Translations under genes and position numbers: made by a program
From: an uncultured Mycoplasmatota bacterium
GTDB lineage: Bacteria > Bacillota_I > Bacilli_A > RF39 > UBA660
Direction of reading: 5' to 3'
DNA: 10,029 nt
Assembly (NCBI GenBank): GCA_948472605.1
Contig: CAOKUH010000056.1
Coordinates: forward strand, 1 to 10,029
The notes under the pieces: model-generated
Told to the model about the DNA's origin: nothing
Seen by the model: the letters and a program-made list of their open reading frames with translations, nothing else
Database searches by the model: none
In this document: positions 1 through 6,111 of the stretch, piece by piece
Numbering within the stretch: the first letter of the stretch is position 1
Layout of the letters: each line of letters begins with the position of its first letter

Positions 1-737
1 TCTATAGTTGGAGAAATATAAGTGTAGGAAATGCATTTAATGCTGGGTTCAATTATAAAAGAGAATTAGATAGTCATATGATGAAGAATACAGAATGGGG
101 AGCTGTTGCCTACTTGCAACATAGTGTATATGGAAGTAGTGAAAGTGTAAGAATAAACAATAATAGCGCATATATAACAGGGTATGCAGGAGTTGAAGAA
201 CCTACGTTAGGTCATAATACGAATGATACTAGTATAGAAGGAAATCGAAATGAAAGTACAGGTTTAGGAGTAGATGAAACCTATACAATCAATTATTTAA
301 ATCCAAGTAGTGTAGTAGCAAGTACCACAGGAAATTATAGTGGAATCTATGATATGAGTGGTGGAGCTTGGGAATATGTAATGGGAGTAAGAAGTAATAT
401 AACAAGTGGAAATGCAGGAATAACAGATACAAGTATAGACTCGAAGTATTATGATATATATGGGGATAGTACAAGTAATACAGATTATCGCAATAGAATA
501 CTAGGAGATGGAACAGTAGAGTTTGGACCATTCCAAGACTTTAAAGATCCAGATAATAATATAAGACATAAAGGAAGTTGGTATTACGATTATGCCTACT
601 TTGTTAATTCAGCTTACTCGTGGTTCCGTCGTGGTGGTAATTGGGGCGATGGTGTGACGTCTGGCGCGTTCGCCTTCGGCAACTACACTGGTGGGGTGGA
701 CACTAACATTTCGTTTCGCTTAGTCCTAGCCATATAG
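1..737 (+). CDS. C-type-lectin/FGE-sulfatase-like surface protein, 5'-truncated; likely DGR target
   Basis: The reading frame is open from base 3 to the TAG at 735-737, so the true start lies left of the window; the internal ATG at 78 is not the start. The visible 244 residues carry signatures of the formylglycine-generating-enzyme/C-type-lectin fold: NTEWGAVAYL near the left end, YSGIYDMSGGAWEYVMGV in the middle (compare the family's GLYDMSGNVWEWV) and a WFRRGGNW...FAFGNY...SFRLVLA tail. Such proteins in gut Bacillota are usually secreted or envelope-linked binders rather than enzymes; I infer ligand binding here. The last ~110 bases have a different base composition (see the variable-region entry). 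The N-terminus, including any signal peptide or anchor, is outside the window, so location is not shown. Fold assignment is fairly sure; function is unknown. Confidence 0.75.
   Translation, partial: YSWRNISVGNAFNAGFNYKRELDSHMMKNTEWGAVAYLQHSVYGSSESVRINNNSAYITGYAGVEEPTLGHNTNDTSIEGNRNESTGLGVDETYTINYLNPSSVVASTTGNYSGIYDMSGGAWEYVMGVRSNITSGNAGITDTSIDSKYYDIYGDSTSNTDYRNRILGDGTVEFGPFQDFKDPDNNIRHKGSWYYDYAYFVNSAYSWFRRGGNWGDGVTSGAFAFGNYTGGVDTNISFRLVLAI
621..734 (+). other. Variable-region-like 3' segment of a diversity-generating retroelement target
   Basis: Hand count for bases 621-720 gives 57 G/C and 13 A; bases 421-520 of the same gene give 32 G/C and 43 A. The segment encodes the ligand-face end of a C-type-lectin fold (W-F-R-R-G-G-N-W ... 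F-A-F-G-N-Y ... S-F-R-L-V-L-A) and uses C/G wobble bases (ggc, gcg, ttc, gcc) rare in its neighbours. DGR variable regions sit at exactly this place: the reverse transcriptase replaces template adenines with any base, and the invariant tail serves as the initiation site for mutagenic homing. The tail at about 709-731 would be that candidate. No reverse transcriptase or template repeat lies in the window, so it would have to act from elsewhere. The left boundary is approximate. Confidence 0.55.
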
Positions 738-759
738 CTCTATACTTTAGCATAGAACT
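736..759 (+). repeat. Imperfect hairpin directly after the variable region
   Basis: AGCTCTATAC (736-745) and GCATAGAACT (750-759) form an inverted repeat with 8 of 10 positions paired and a 4-base TTTA loop. It begins on the last two bases of the stop codon. It has no U-tract of its own, and a separate terminator follows at 769. Hairpin or cruciform elements just downstream of the variable region are known to help homing in some DGRs, so this placement is suggestive. It could also be a chance structure in AT-rich DNA. Confidence 0.4.
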
Positions 760-768
760 TATAATGCC

Positions 769-801
769 AAATTATCCTTTAAAGGAATAATTTGTTTTTT
801 T
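769..801 (+). terminator. Rho-independent terminator after the lectin-like gene
   Basis: AAATTATCC and GGAATAATTT (769-793) pair around a short TTTAAA core with one bulged A. They are followed by G and a run of seven T (795-801). It ends the lectin-like gene and isolates it from uvrC. Confidence 0.7.
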
Positions 802-834
802 AATTTCAAGATAAATTTGGAAAAAAAGTAATTA

Positions 835-840
835 TATGAT
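835..840 (+). promoter_or_regulatory. Weak candidate -10 element for the uvrC unit
   Basis: TATGAT matches 5 of 6 bases of the housekeeping -10 consensus and lies about 30 bases before the uvrC start, after the upstream terminator. No good -35 hexamer stands at 16-18 bases; the nearest TTTGGA (816-821) is too close. A promoter is expected in this gap, but its exact place is uncertain. Confidence 0.3.
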
Positions 841-869
841 AAATTATATATAAATTAAGGAGGAGGTTT

Positions 870-2633
870 ATGTTTAAAGATAAGCTAGCTTTAGTGCCTA
901 ATTTACCAGGAAGTTATCAAATGCGTAATAGTGATGGTAATATTATTTATGTTGGGAAAGCGAAAAATTTACACCGAAGATTATCTTCCTATTTTAATCG
1001 TACACAAACTGGCAAAACCAAAAAAATGGTTGCGGAAATTGCTGATTTTACTTATATAGTTGCTGGAAGTGAATTAGAAGCATTTGTTTTAGAACTTAAT
1101 CTAATTAAAGAATACAATCCAAAATATAATATCTTACTTAAAGATGATAAAAGTTACCCTTATATTGAATATATATCTAAACCATATCCAAAGGTAAAAG
1201 TATCAAGATATTTAAATATAAAGAAAAAGGATAATAAAAAGTTATTTGGACCATATCCTAATGCTTATGCTGCAAGAAGAATAGTTAATCTTTTAAATAG
1301 AATTTATCCTCTAAAGAAATGTGAAGGAGTAAAAAAAGAATTATGCCTTTATTATCATATTAATGAATGTCTAGGTTATTGTAGTAAAGATATGAATAAA
1401 GATAACTTAGAGGCAATGGAAAAAGAAATTTTAAGCTTTTTAAACGGAAATGATAAAATATTAACTAATCGTTTAGAAAAGAAAATGGCAGAATATAGTG
1501 AATCATTAAATTTTGAAATGGCTTTAGATTTAAAAAAAGAGTTAGATTATATCAAAATTATTATGGACAAACAAAAAGTTGAACTACACGATCTAGTAAA
1601 TCGCGATGTAATTGGCTACTATTTTGATAAAGGATATATTAGTCTTCAAATATTTTTCTTACGAAACGGAAAAATGGTTGGGGGTAAATCAGATATATTC
1701 CCTGTTATAAGTGATGCTATTGAAGGTATTGATGAATACATTATGAACTTCTATGCCAAACATGAAATTCCTAAAGAAATTTTAGTATTACCTGATATGA
1801 ATGCAGACTTACTAGAAAATTTATTAGAAGTTAAATTTGTTGTTCCAACACGTGGCCCTAAGAAAAAACTTTTAGAAATGGCTGTGACTAATTCTCGAAT
1901 TAATTTAGAAAATGCATTTGAATTAATAAAAAAAGACGAATATGTTACAGAAAGTGCAAACGAAGAATTAAAAGATTTATTAAACTTAAATAATTTGAAT
2001 AGAATAGATTTATTTGATAACTCTAATCTTTTTGGTAATTTCTCGGTTAGTGGAATGGTTGTCTTCAAAAATGGAAGACCATCTAAAAATGATTATCGTA
2101 AATTCAAAATTCAAATAGATAAAAATGATGATTATAATACAATGAAAGAAGTTGTATATCGAAGATACTATCGCATGTTACTAGAAAAAAGCGAAAAGCC
2201 AGACTTAATCATAGTCGATGGAGGTATTAATCAAATAAATGCTTGTAAAGAAGTATTAAATGATTTAAACCTTAATATTATGGTCTGTGGGCTACGTAAA
2301 AATGATCACCATCGTACTAGTGATTTAATAAATGGTAATACTTATGAAATAATTCAGATTGATAGAACAAGTAACTTATTTCATTATTTAACTAGAATGC
2401 AAGATGAAGTTCATAATTTTACAATAAATTATCATCGTACAATAAGAAGTAAAGGAAGTATTGGAAGTGTTTTAGATAATATAGTAGGAATAGGTAGTAA
2501 ACGAAAAAAAGAATTAATAAAAAAATATGGTAGTGTTGCTAAAATGAAACAAGCAAGTATTGAAGAACTATCGGAAATAATACCTTTAGATGTTGCTAAA
2601 AATTTATATGATTTTTTAAAAGACTTTAAATAA
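870..2633 (+). CDS. uvrC: UvrABC excinuclease subunit C
   Basis: UvrC makes the 3' and 5' incisions around bulky DNA lesions after UvrA/UvrB recognition (nucleotide excision repair, cytoplasm). The 587 residues match the usual ~590-610. Domains in order: GIY-YIG nuclease (G14-x-Y16 ... I26-Y27-V28-G29-K30, basic R36/R37, catalytic-type E75 in ELNLIKEYNPKYN); a four-cysteine cluster C151, C159, C167, C171 that in E. coli UvrC ligates a [4Fe-4S] cluster; UVR motif around 197-235 for UvrB contact; RNase H-like second nuclease with D383 (LFDNSN), D450 (IIVDGG) and H515 (DEVHNF); helix-hairpin-helix pair at about 534-570. All key residues are present, so the enzyme should be active. The ATG at 870 has a strong GGAGGAGG site (859-866). 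It starts a unit with the Rnf-like genes: only 31 bases and no terminator separate it from the next start. Confidence 0.97.
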   Translation: MFKDKLALVPNLPGSYQMRNSDGNIIYVGKAKNLHRRLSSYFNRTQTGKTKKMVAEIADFTYIVAGSELEAFVLELNLIKEYNPKYNILLKDDKSYPYIEYISKPYPKVKVSRYLNIKKKDNKKLFGPYPNAYAARRIVNLLNRIYPLKKCEGVKKELCLYYHINECLGYCSKDMNKDNLEAMEKEILSFLNGNDKILTNRLEKKMAEYSESLNFEMALDLKKELDYIKIIMDKQKVELHDLVNRDVIGYYFDKGYISLQIFFLRNGKMVGGKSDIFPVISDAIEGIDEYIMNFYAKHEIPKEILVLPDMNADLLENLLEVKFVVPTRGPKKKLLEMAVTNSRINLENAFELIKKDEYVTESANEELKDLLNLNNLNRIDLFDNSNLFGNFSVSGMVVFKNGRPSKNDYRKFKIQIDKNDDYNTMKEVVYRRYYRMLLEKSEKPDLIIVDGGINQINACKEVLNDLNLNIMVCGLRKNDHHRTSDLINGNTYEIIQIDRTSNLFHYLTRMQDEVHNFTINYHRTIRSKGSIGSVLDNIVGIGSKRKKELIKKYGSVAKMKQASIEELSEIIPLDVAKNLYDFLKDFK

Positions 2634-2654
2634 AATATATAGTATAATATTGAT

Positions 2655-2659
2655 GGTGG
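2655..2659 (+). promoter_or_regulatory. Ribosome binding site deciding the RnfC-like start
   Basis: GGTGG lies five bases before the ATG at 2665. The earlier in-frame TTG (2650) and ATG (2653) have no Shine-Dalgarno sequence, so 2665 is the better start. A perfect TATAAT at 2643-2648 lies just upstream, but without a recognisable -35 and so near the start that a promoter there would leave almost no leader; I do not annotate it as one. Confidence 0.5.
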
Positions 2660-2664
2660 CTAGT

Positions 2665-3801
2665 ATGACAAAACTTATTAAATTAGATAAAGATAATAAT
2701 ATTAAAGTAACTAAAAAGCTTGAAGAATACCTTAATCCTGATTATGTTTATATTCCTCTTCCACCTAAAAAAGAAGATTTAAAAAAAGAAAAAATTATTA
2801 AAAAGGGTAGTTTATTTTATCATGATACTTTTTCTCCTATTTCTGGGAAATTAATAAAACTTGAAGATTGCCTACTACCAGATGGAGAAAATGTAAAATG
2901 CCTAGTTTTAGAAAACGATTTTCAAGAGAAAACTGAGATAAATTTAGCGGTAAGAAAAAGAATTAATAACTTAGAAAAAGAAGTTCTTATAGATAGTATT
3001 TATAAGAATTATCTTAAAGAAAAATTAGCTAAACCAAATATCAAAACCTTAGTAATTTCAGGAATAGATGATGAACCATACATCGAAAATGAAACCTTTA
3101 TTGGGCAAAATAAAACCAAACAAATAGTTGAAACATTAGATGCGTTACTTAATCTTTATCCGAATAGTAAAGCATATATTGCACTTAAAAACACCAATAG
3201 TGAAGTAATACTTGCATTATCTAATTTACTAGGTACTTATAAGAATATGGAAATTAAATTAGTAGATGATTTGTTCTTAATTGGAAAAGAACCATTTTTA
3301 ATAAAATATTTACATATTAAAAATGATTATATATTTTTAACATTAAGTGAAGTTTATGAACTATATATGAATATAAAAAAAAGAAAACATGTATTAGAAA
3401 AATATATAACTATTAGTGGAAATGGTGTTAAAGAACCTTTAATAATTAAAACTAAATTAGGTATGAAAGTAATAGACATTTTTAAAAGATATTTTCTTGA
3501 AGATTTAACTAATTGCTCTTTATATGTAAATGGTATAATGCAGGGAAGACAACTAGATATTAATAAACTAATAGTTACCAAAGATTTAGATGGTATTATT
3601 ATCATGAAAAAGCAAAAAAGAAATATTAAAAAGTGTATTAAATGTGGAAAATGTATAAACATTTGTCCTATTCATTCAAATCCTTTAATGGCTTATAAAT
3701 TAGGAATGAAAGTAAAGTGTATTAATTGTGGTCTTTGTACTTACATATGTCCTTCTTTTATTCCCTTACAAAAATATTTAAGTGGTGATAAACATGAATA
3801 G
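2665..3801 (+). CDS. RnfC-like iron-sulfur electron-transfer protein, divergent
   Basis: RnfC is the soluble NADH-oxidising subunit of the Rnf ferredoxin:NAD+ oxidoreductase. This 378-residue protein is shorter than typical RnfC (~430-450) but keeps its order: N-terminal barrel-sandwich segment with HDTFSPISGKLI (53-64); a Rossmann-like part with DDEPYIENETF (135-145, family form ECEPY); TISGNGVKEP (249-258); an SLBB part with NGIMQGRQLDINKLIVTK (289-306); and two C-terminal [4Fe-4S] motifs, C324/C327/C330/C334 and C352/C355/C358/C362. The family's glycine-rich GGAGFPT loop, expected just before residue 125 and part of the FMN/NADH site, is not visible: that stretch is lysine-rich (NNLEKEVLIDSIYKNYLKEK). 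It may therefore pass electrons between iron-sulfur partners rather than oxidise NADH. The next gene, RnfD-like, overlaps by 8 bases. Family assignment is good; the reaction is unknown. Confidence 0.8.
   Translation: MTKLIKLDKDNNIKVTKKLEEYLNPDYVYIPLPPKKEDLKKEKIIKKGSLFYHDTFSPISGKLIKLEDCLLPDGENVKCLVLENDFQEKTEINLAVRKRINNLEKEVLIDSIYKNYLKEKLAKPNIKTLVISGIDDEPYIENETFIGQNKTKQIVETLDALLNLYPNSKAYIALKNTNSEVILALSNLLGTYKNMEIKLVDDLFLIGKEPFLIKYLHIKNDYIFLTLSEVYELYMNIKKRKHVLEKYITISGNGVKEPLIIKTKLGMKVIDIFKRYFLEDLTNCSLYVNGIMQGRQLDINKLIVTKDLDGIIIMKKQKRNIKKCIKCGKCINICPIHSNPLMAYKLGMKVKCINCGLCTYICPSFIPLQKYLSGDKHE
3784..3789 (+). promoter_or_regulatory. Ribosome binding site deciding the RnfD-like start
   Basis: GGTGAT, complementary to the 16S rRNA tail, lies four bases before the ATG at 3794. 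It overlaps two in-frame GTG codons (3782, 3785) that would otherwise extend the reading frame. It lies inside the end of the RnfC-like gene, indicating translational coupling. Confidence 0.65.
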
Positions 3802-4681
3802 ATTACATAAAAAAATTAGTTTTAGTTTAGTTGGAAAATTATATTGTCTTCTTTTTTTAATAACCATATATGGGTGGTATAAAAATGCTTACATTCCTTA
3901 TATAAATCATTTTTATCCATTTTCTCATTTAATATTAATTGCTTTATATCCAGTAAGTGCATTTTTAATAGGAGCTTTATTTGATTATATATTTAAAAAT
4001 AAATGTCCTTATAACAATAAATTTTATGGATTATTATTTAGTTTAATTATTCCTATATCTACTAATATTTGTGTTTTTTTAATATCTTTAACTATAATGT
4101 TATTTATAAATACTTTTGTTATAACTAAAAAAGATTGGGATTTAAATTTTATTGTTTTAAGTAAGATTTTATTAGTGATATATCTTTATTTTATTAAAAA
4201 TTATAATTATGCAAACTTATTAGAAGAGAGTAATTTATTTGTCTACTCTTACTTAGATAGTATATTTGGTGCTAATACAAGTGGATTATTTATTTCAAAT
4301 ACTTTTATATCTATTCTTTCGTTAATTGTTTTGTTTTTTGATATATATTATAAGAAAGAAATTCCCTTATATAGTTATGGTATTTATTTATTAAGTTTAG
4401 TATTTTATTCTTTTTATATTGGTAATATGGGTTTTATTTTAAATAATATGTTTTCAAGTACCATTATCTTTGTTTTAATTTTTATTGCCCCTTTATCTTC
4501 ATTTTCCCCTTATTCTAAAAAGAGAATTGTTTTTTATAGCTTTTTATTAGGTATTAGTATTTTACCATTTTCTCTGTTAACTAATTTTTTTGAAGGAATT
4601 TATTTTTCTCTAATTTTAGCTAATTTAGTAATAATTTTTCTTAATTTAGTGCAAATTAGTTTAATTAAACGTAAAATTTAA
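3794..4681 (+). CDS. RnfD/NqrB-like integral membrane protein, divergent
   Basis: This is a 295-residue, very hydrophobic protein with about nine to ten membrane segments (roughly 15-30, 44-64, 78-109 as two, 117-135, 168-186, 190-210, 219-236, 246-263, 267-290). The assignment rests on position after an RnfC-like gene, on length and helix layout, and on weak matches to RnfD landmarks: YGLLFSLIIP (78-87), DLNFIVLSKILL (116-127), EIPLYSYGIYLL (189-200) and FEGIYFSLILANLV (266-279). RnfD carries FMN on a Thr in a D-x-x-S-G-A-T context; the equivalent here reads D-S-I-F-G-A-N-T (155-162), with Asn at the expected acceptor place, so covalent FMN is doubtful. The 8-base overlap with the RnfC-like gene suggests a complex that anchors it to the inner face of the membrane. 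rnfG, E, A and B are not adjacent. Other multi-spanning families cannot be excluded. Confidence 0.6.
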   Translation: MNRLHKKISFSLVGKLYCLLFLITIYGWYKNAYIPYINHFYPFSHLILIALYPVSAFLIGALFDYIFKNKCPYNNKFYGLLFSLIIPISTNICVFLISLTIMLFINTFVITKKDWDLNFIVLSKILLVIYLYFIKNYNYANLLEESNLFVYSYLDSIFGANTSGLFISNTFISILSLIVLFFDIYYKKEIPLYSYGIYLLSLVFYSFYIGNMGFILNNMFSSTIIFVLIFIAPLSSFSPYSKKRIVFYSFLLGISILPFSLLTNFFEGIYFSLILANLVIIFLNLVQISLIKRKI

Positions 4682-4708
4682 GTTATTTGAGCTTAAATTT
4701 TCTTTTTT
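4673..4708 (+). terminator. Strong terminator of the uvrC-Rnf-like unit
   Basis: AAAATTTAAG (4673-4682) and CTTAAATTTT (4692-4701) form a perfect 10-bp stem with a 9-base loop, followed by C and six T (4703-4708). The left arm contains the stop codon of the RnfD-like gene, so coding sequence and terminator share bases. Confidence 0.8.
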
Positions 4709-4714
4709 GGAAAT

Positions 4715-4743
4715 TTTACATAAATAATTTTTTATGATATATA
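4715..4743 (+). promoter_or_regulatory. Housekeeping-type promoter for the surface-protein/sortase-like pair
   Basis: The -35 TTTACA (4715-4720, 5 of 6) and -10 TATATA (4738-4743, 4 of 6) are separated by 17 bases and lie directly after the preceding terminator. A leader of about 27 bases with an AAGGAG site (4766-4771) leads to the ATG at 4777. Confidence 0.5.
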
Positions 4744-4776
4744 AAATTTACTCACTGACCCAAAAAAGGAGAATTA

Positions 4777-5682
4777 ATGAAAAAAATAATAATCGTTTTA
4801 TGTTTAGCATTTATTACTTTTATAAATTTTCAAAAAGTTTATGCTCGAGAGTTTTTAGAAGAGCAGGATAATAATTATTTAAGGCATATAAATATTGAAG
4901 ACAAAGATGATATAGCAGGTGAATCTATAAGAAAATTATTTAATAAAATAACAGATGAAGATGGAAATATTTATTTTGATATATCGTCTTACTATCAATT
5001 TGTTTTGGGTCGTGATTACAATAAAACAAATCCATCAATTACTTCCAAACAATTAGAATATATATCAAAAATAATTTATTTTGGAATGAATTATCGCACG
5101 TTAGATGAGTCATTTTACTTTTTTACCCAGTATTTTATTGATCTTTTCTTAATTGGTAATGATGTATATTATATGGGAGATCATATACTAGCTTCTAAAA
5201 ATATTAATATGATTAAAAATGATATCGAAAACATAAAATTTTCTTTAACAGATTTTATGATAAATAATAATGAATATATAATTAATGACAAATATATTAT
5301 TGATAATTTTATTATTGAAGAAGATAACTTAATCGTCACATATAAAGACGATAAAATAATAATAAATTTTTTAAATAATTTAGAAAATTATTCGTTGCAT
5401 TTTATTCCTAAAAATAATTGTCAAAATATTTATACCTGGACTGCTGAAAAAATTGAATTATTAAATATAAACCATGTGTGTGAACAAGATTATATTATAA
5501 ATGTCAAAAATTTAGCATATAAGGATGAAAATAATATTGATATGGAGCCAATTGATAAAAATAAACCAACTGATAACGAAGAAATAATAGAAGTAGCAGT
5601 CCCAAATACCAATAAATATAATTATAGTTTTTTTATAATATTGTTAATATTAGGAAATATTTATTATGTTTTTAAAAAGTAG
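4777..5682 (+). CDS. Secreted, wall- or membrane-anchored protein with thioester-domain-like core
   Basis: The 301-residue protein has an N-terminal signal peptide (MKK, hydrophobic 4-18, likely cleavage after VYA at 21-23), an extracellular body, an acidic/proline spacer (250-275), and a C-terminal V275-P-N-T-N279, a hydrophobic segment (~283-298) and a KK end. That tail has the layout of an LPXTG-type sorting signal. Residues ~85-150 (KQLEYISKIIYFGMNY ... YFFTQYF ... GNDVYYM) resemble the Cys-Gln thioester domain of Gram-positive adhesins, which contains YGYGY and a TQ whose Gln joins an upstream Cys. T117-Q118 is present, but the place expected for the Cys reads NIYFDIS (64-70), without Cys. 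C215 and C235, far downstream, could form a disulfide. An adhesin-like role is inference; the thioester relation is by eye and moderate. The next gene overlaps its end by 17 bases. Confidence 0.6.
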   Translation: MKKIIIVLCLAFITFINFQKVYAREFLEEQDNNYLRHINIEDKDDIAGESIRKLFNKITDEDGNIYFDISSYYQFVLGRDYNKTNPSITSKQLEYISKIIYFGMNYRTLDESFYFFTQYFIDLFLIGNDVYYMGDHILASKNINMIKNDIENIKFSLTDFMINNNEYIINDKYIIDNFIIEEDNLIVTYKDDKIIINFLNNLENYSLHFIPKNNCQNIYTWTAEKIELLNINHVCEQDYIINVKNLAYKDENNIDMEPIDKNKPTDNEEIIEVAVPNTNKYNYSFFIILLILGNIYYVFKK

Positions 5683-6013
5683 TATCGTTATTTTATCAGT
5701 ATTGATTTTAATGCCATTTTCTTGTTTTAAGCCTAAAGAGGAAATATATATACCTAAAATAGGTTATCAGAATAAAATAAATAATTTAAATATTATTACC
5801 ATACCTAGTTTAGAAAATATAAATATTAATGATAAAATACTAATAAAAAGTGAAACAAAAACGTATATTTATAAAGTAATCAAAAAAACGTTTATAGAAG
5901 AGGAGAATACTTTTAAATCTAATCACGATTTTGCTACAATTATTTTAAAGAGTAATCAAAAAAATTCTAAAGTAATAATAGCAATAAATACAGGAATAAT
6001 TGTCAAAAATTGA
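5666..6013 (+). CDS. Small membrane-anchored sortase-like protein lacking catalytic residues
   Basis: The 115-residue protein has one N-terminal hydrophobic segment (5-18) and then an extracellular domain. It opens with IYIPKIGYQNKI (27-38), like the IPKIGV start of sortase domains, and continues with INDKILIKSETKTYIYKVIKKTFI (54-77; sortases have GDxIxV...YxYxV) and ATIILKSNQKNSKVIIAI (90-107; sortases have LTLITC...RLVV). The catalytic Cys of TLxTC is replaced by Lys, the AGH histidine block and ~50 surrounding residues are absent, and the only Cys (C20) sits at the end of the hydrophobic segment. No frameshift is apparent; the gene is compact, with an AGGAAA site (5652-5657) inside the preceding gene and a TGA stop before a strong terminator. 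It may be a scaffold or chaperone for the overlapping surface protein, or an unrelated small beta-protein. The gene is clear; the sortase relation is tentative. Confidence 0.55.
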   Translation: MFLKSSIVILSVLILMPFSCFKPKEEIYIPKIGYQNKINNLNIITIPSLENININDKILIKSETKTYIYKVIKKTFIEEENTFKSNHDFATIILKSNQKNSKVIIAINTGIIVKN

Positions 6014-6020
6014 AAAAATG

Positions 6021-6050
6021 TGCAAATTTTTAGTAAAATTTGCATTTTTT
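6021..6050 (+). terminator. Strong terminator of the surface-protein/sortase-like unit
   Basis: TGCAAATTTT (6021-6030) and AAAATTTGCA (6035-6044) form a perfect 10-bp stem with a TAGT loop, followed by six T. It lies seven bases after the TGA stop, which supports TGA being read as stop in this organism. Confidence 0.88.
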
Positions 6051-6111
6051 GTTCGTAAAAAAAAGGAAAAAGGGTACATATGGTTAATATATATTAGTAG
6101 GAGGTTATTTT

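Noticed and set aside
289..531. Minus-strand open frame of 80 codons opposite the lectin-like gene
   Set aside because: His/Tyr/Leu-rich product without motif, antisense to a convincing coding frame; a compositional shadow.
1..734. Active formylglycine-generating enzyme or sulfatase maturase
   Set aside because: Only the fold landmarks are visible; no catalytic cysteine pair is seen in the visible part, and the tail is of binding-protein type.
1751..2068. Minus-strand open frame of 105 codons inside uvrC
   Set aside because: Lies opposite the conserved second nuclease domain of UvrC; low-complexity Ser/Lys/Phe product with no sensible ribosome site.
2643..2648. Perfect TATAAT before the RnfC-like gene as an independent promoter
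   Set aside because: No -35 or TGn extension, and the resulting transcript would start at the ribosome site; cotranscription with uvrC is simpler.
3354..3662. Minus-strand open frame of 102 codons inside the RnfC-like gene
   Set aside because: Hydrophobic product opposite the SLBB and iron-sulfur coding part; antisense of an AT-rich gene commonly gives this.
6011..6013. TGA as possible tryptophan codon (genetic code 4)
   Set aside because: A perfect terminator starts seven bases later, read-through would only run through the hairpin, and all recognised Trp positions use TGG.
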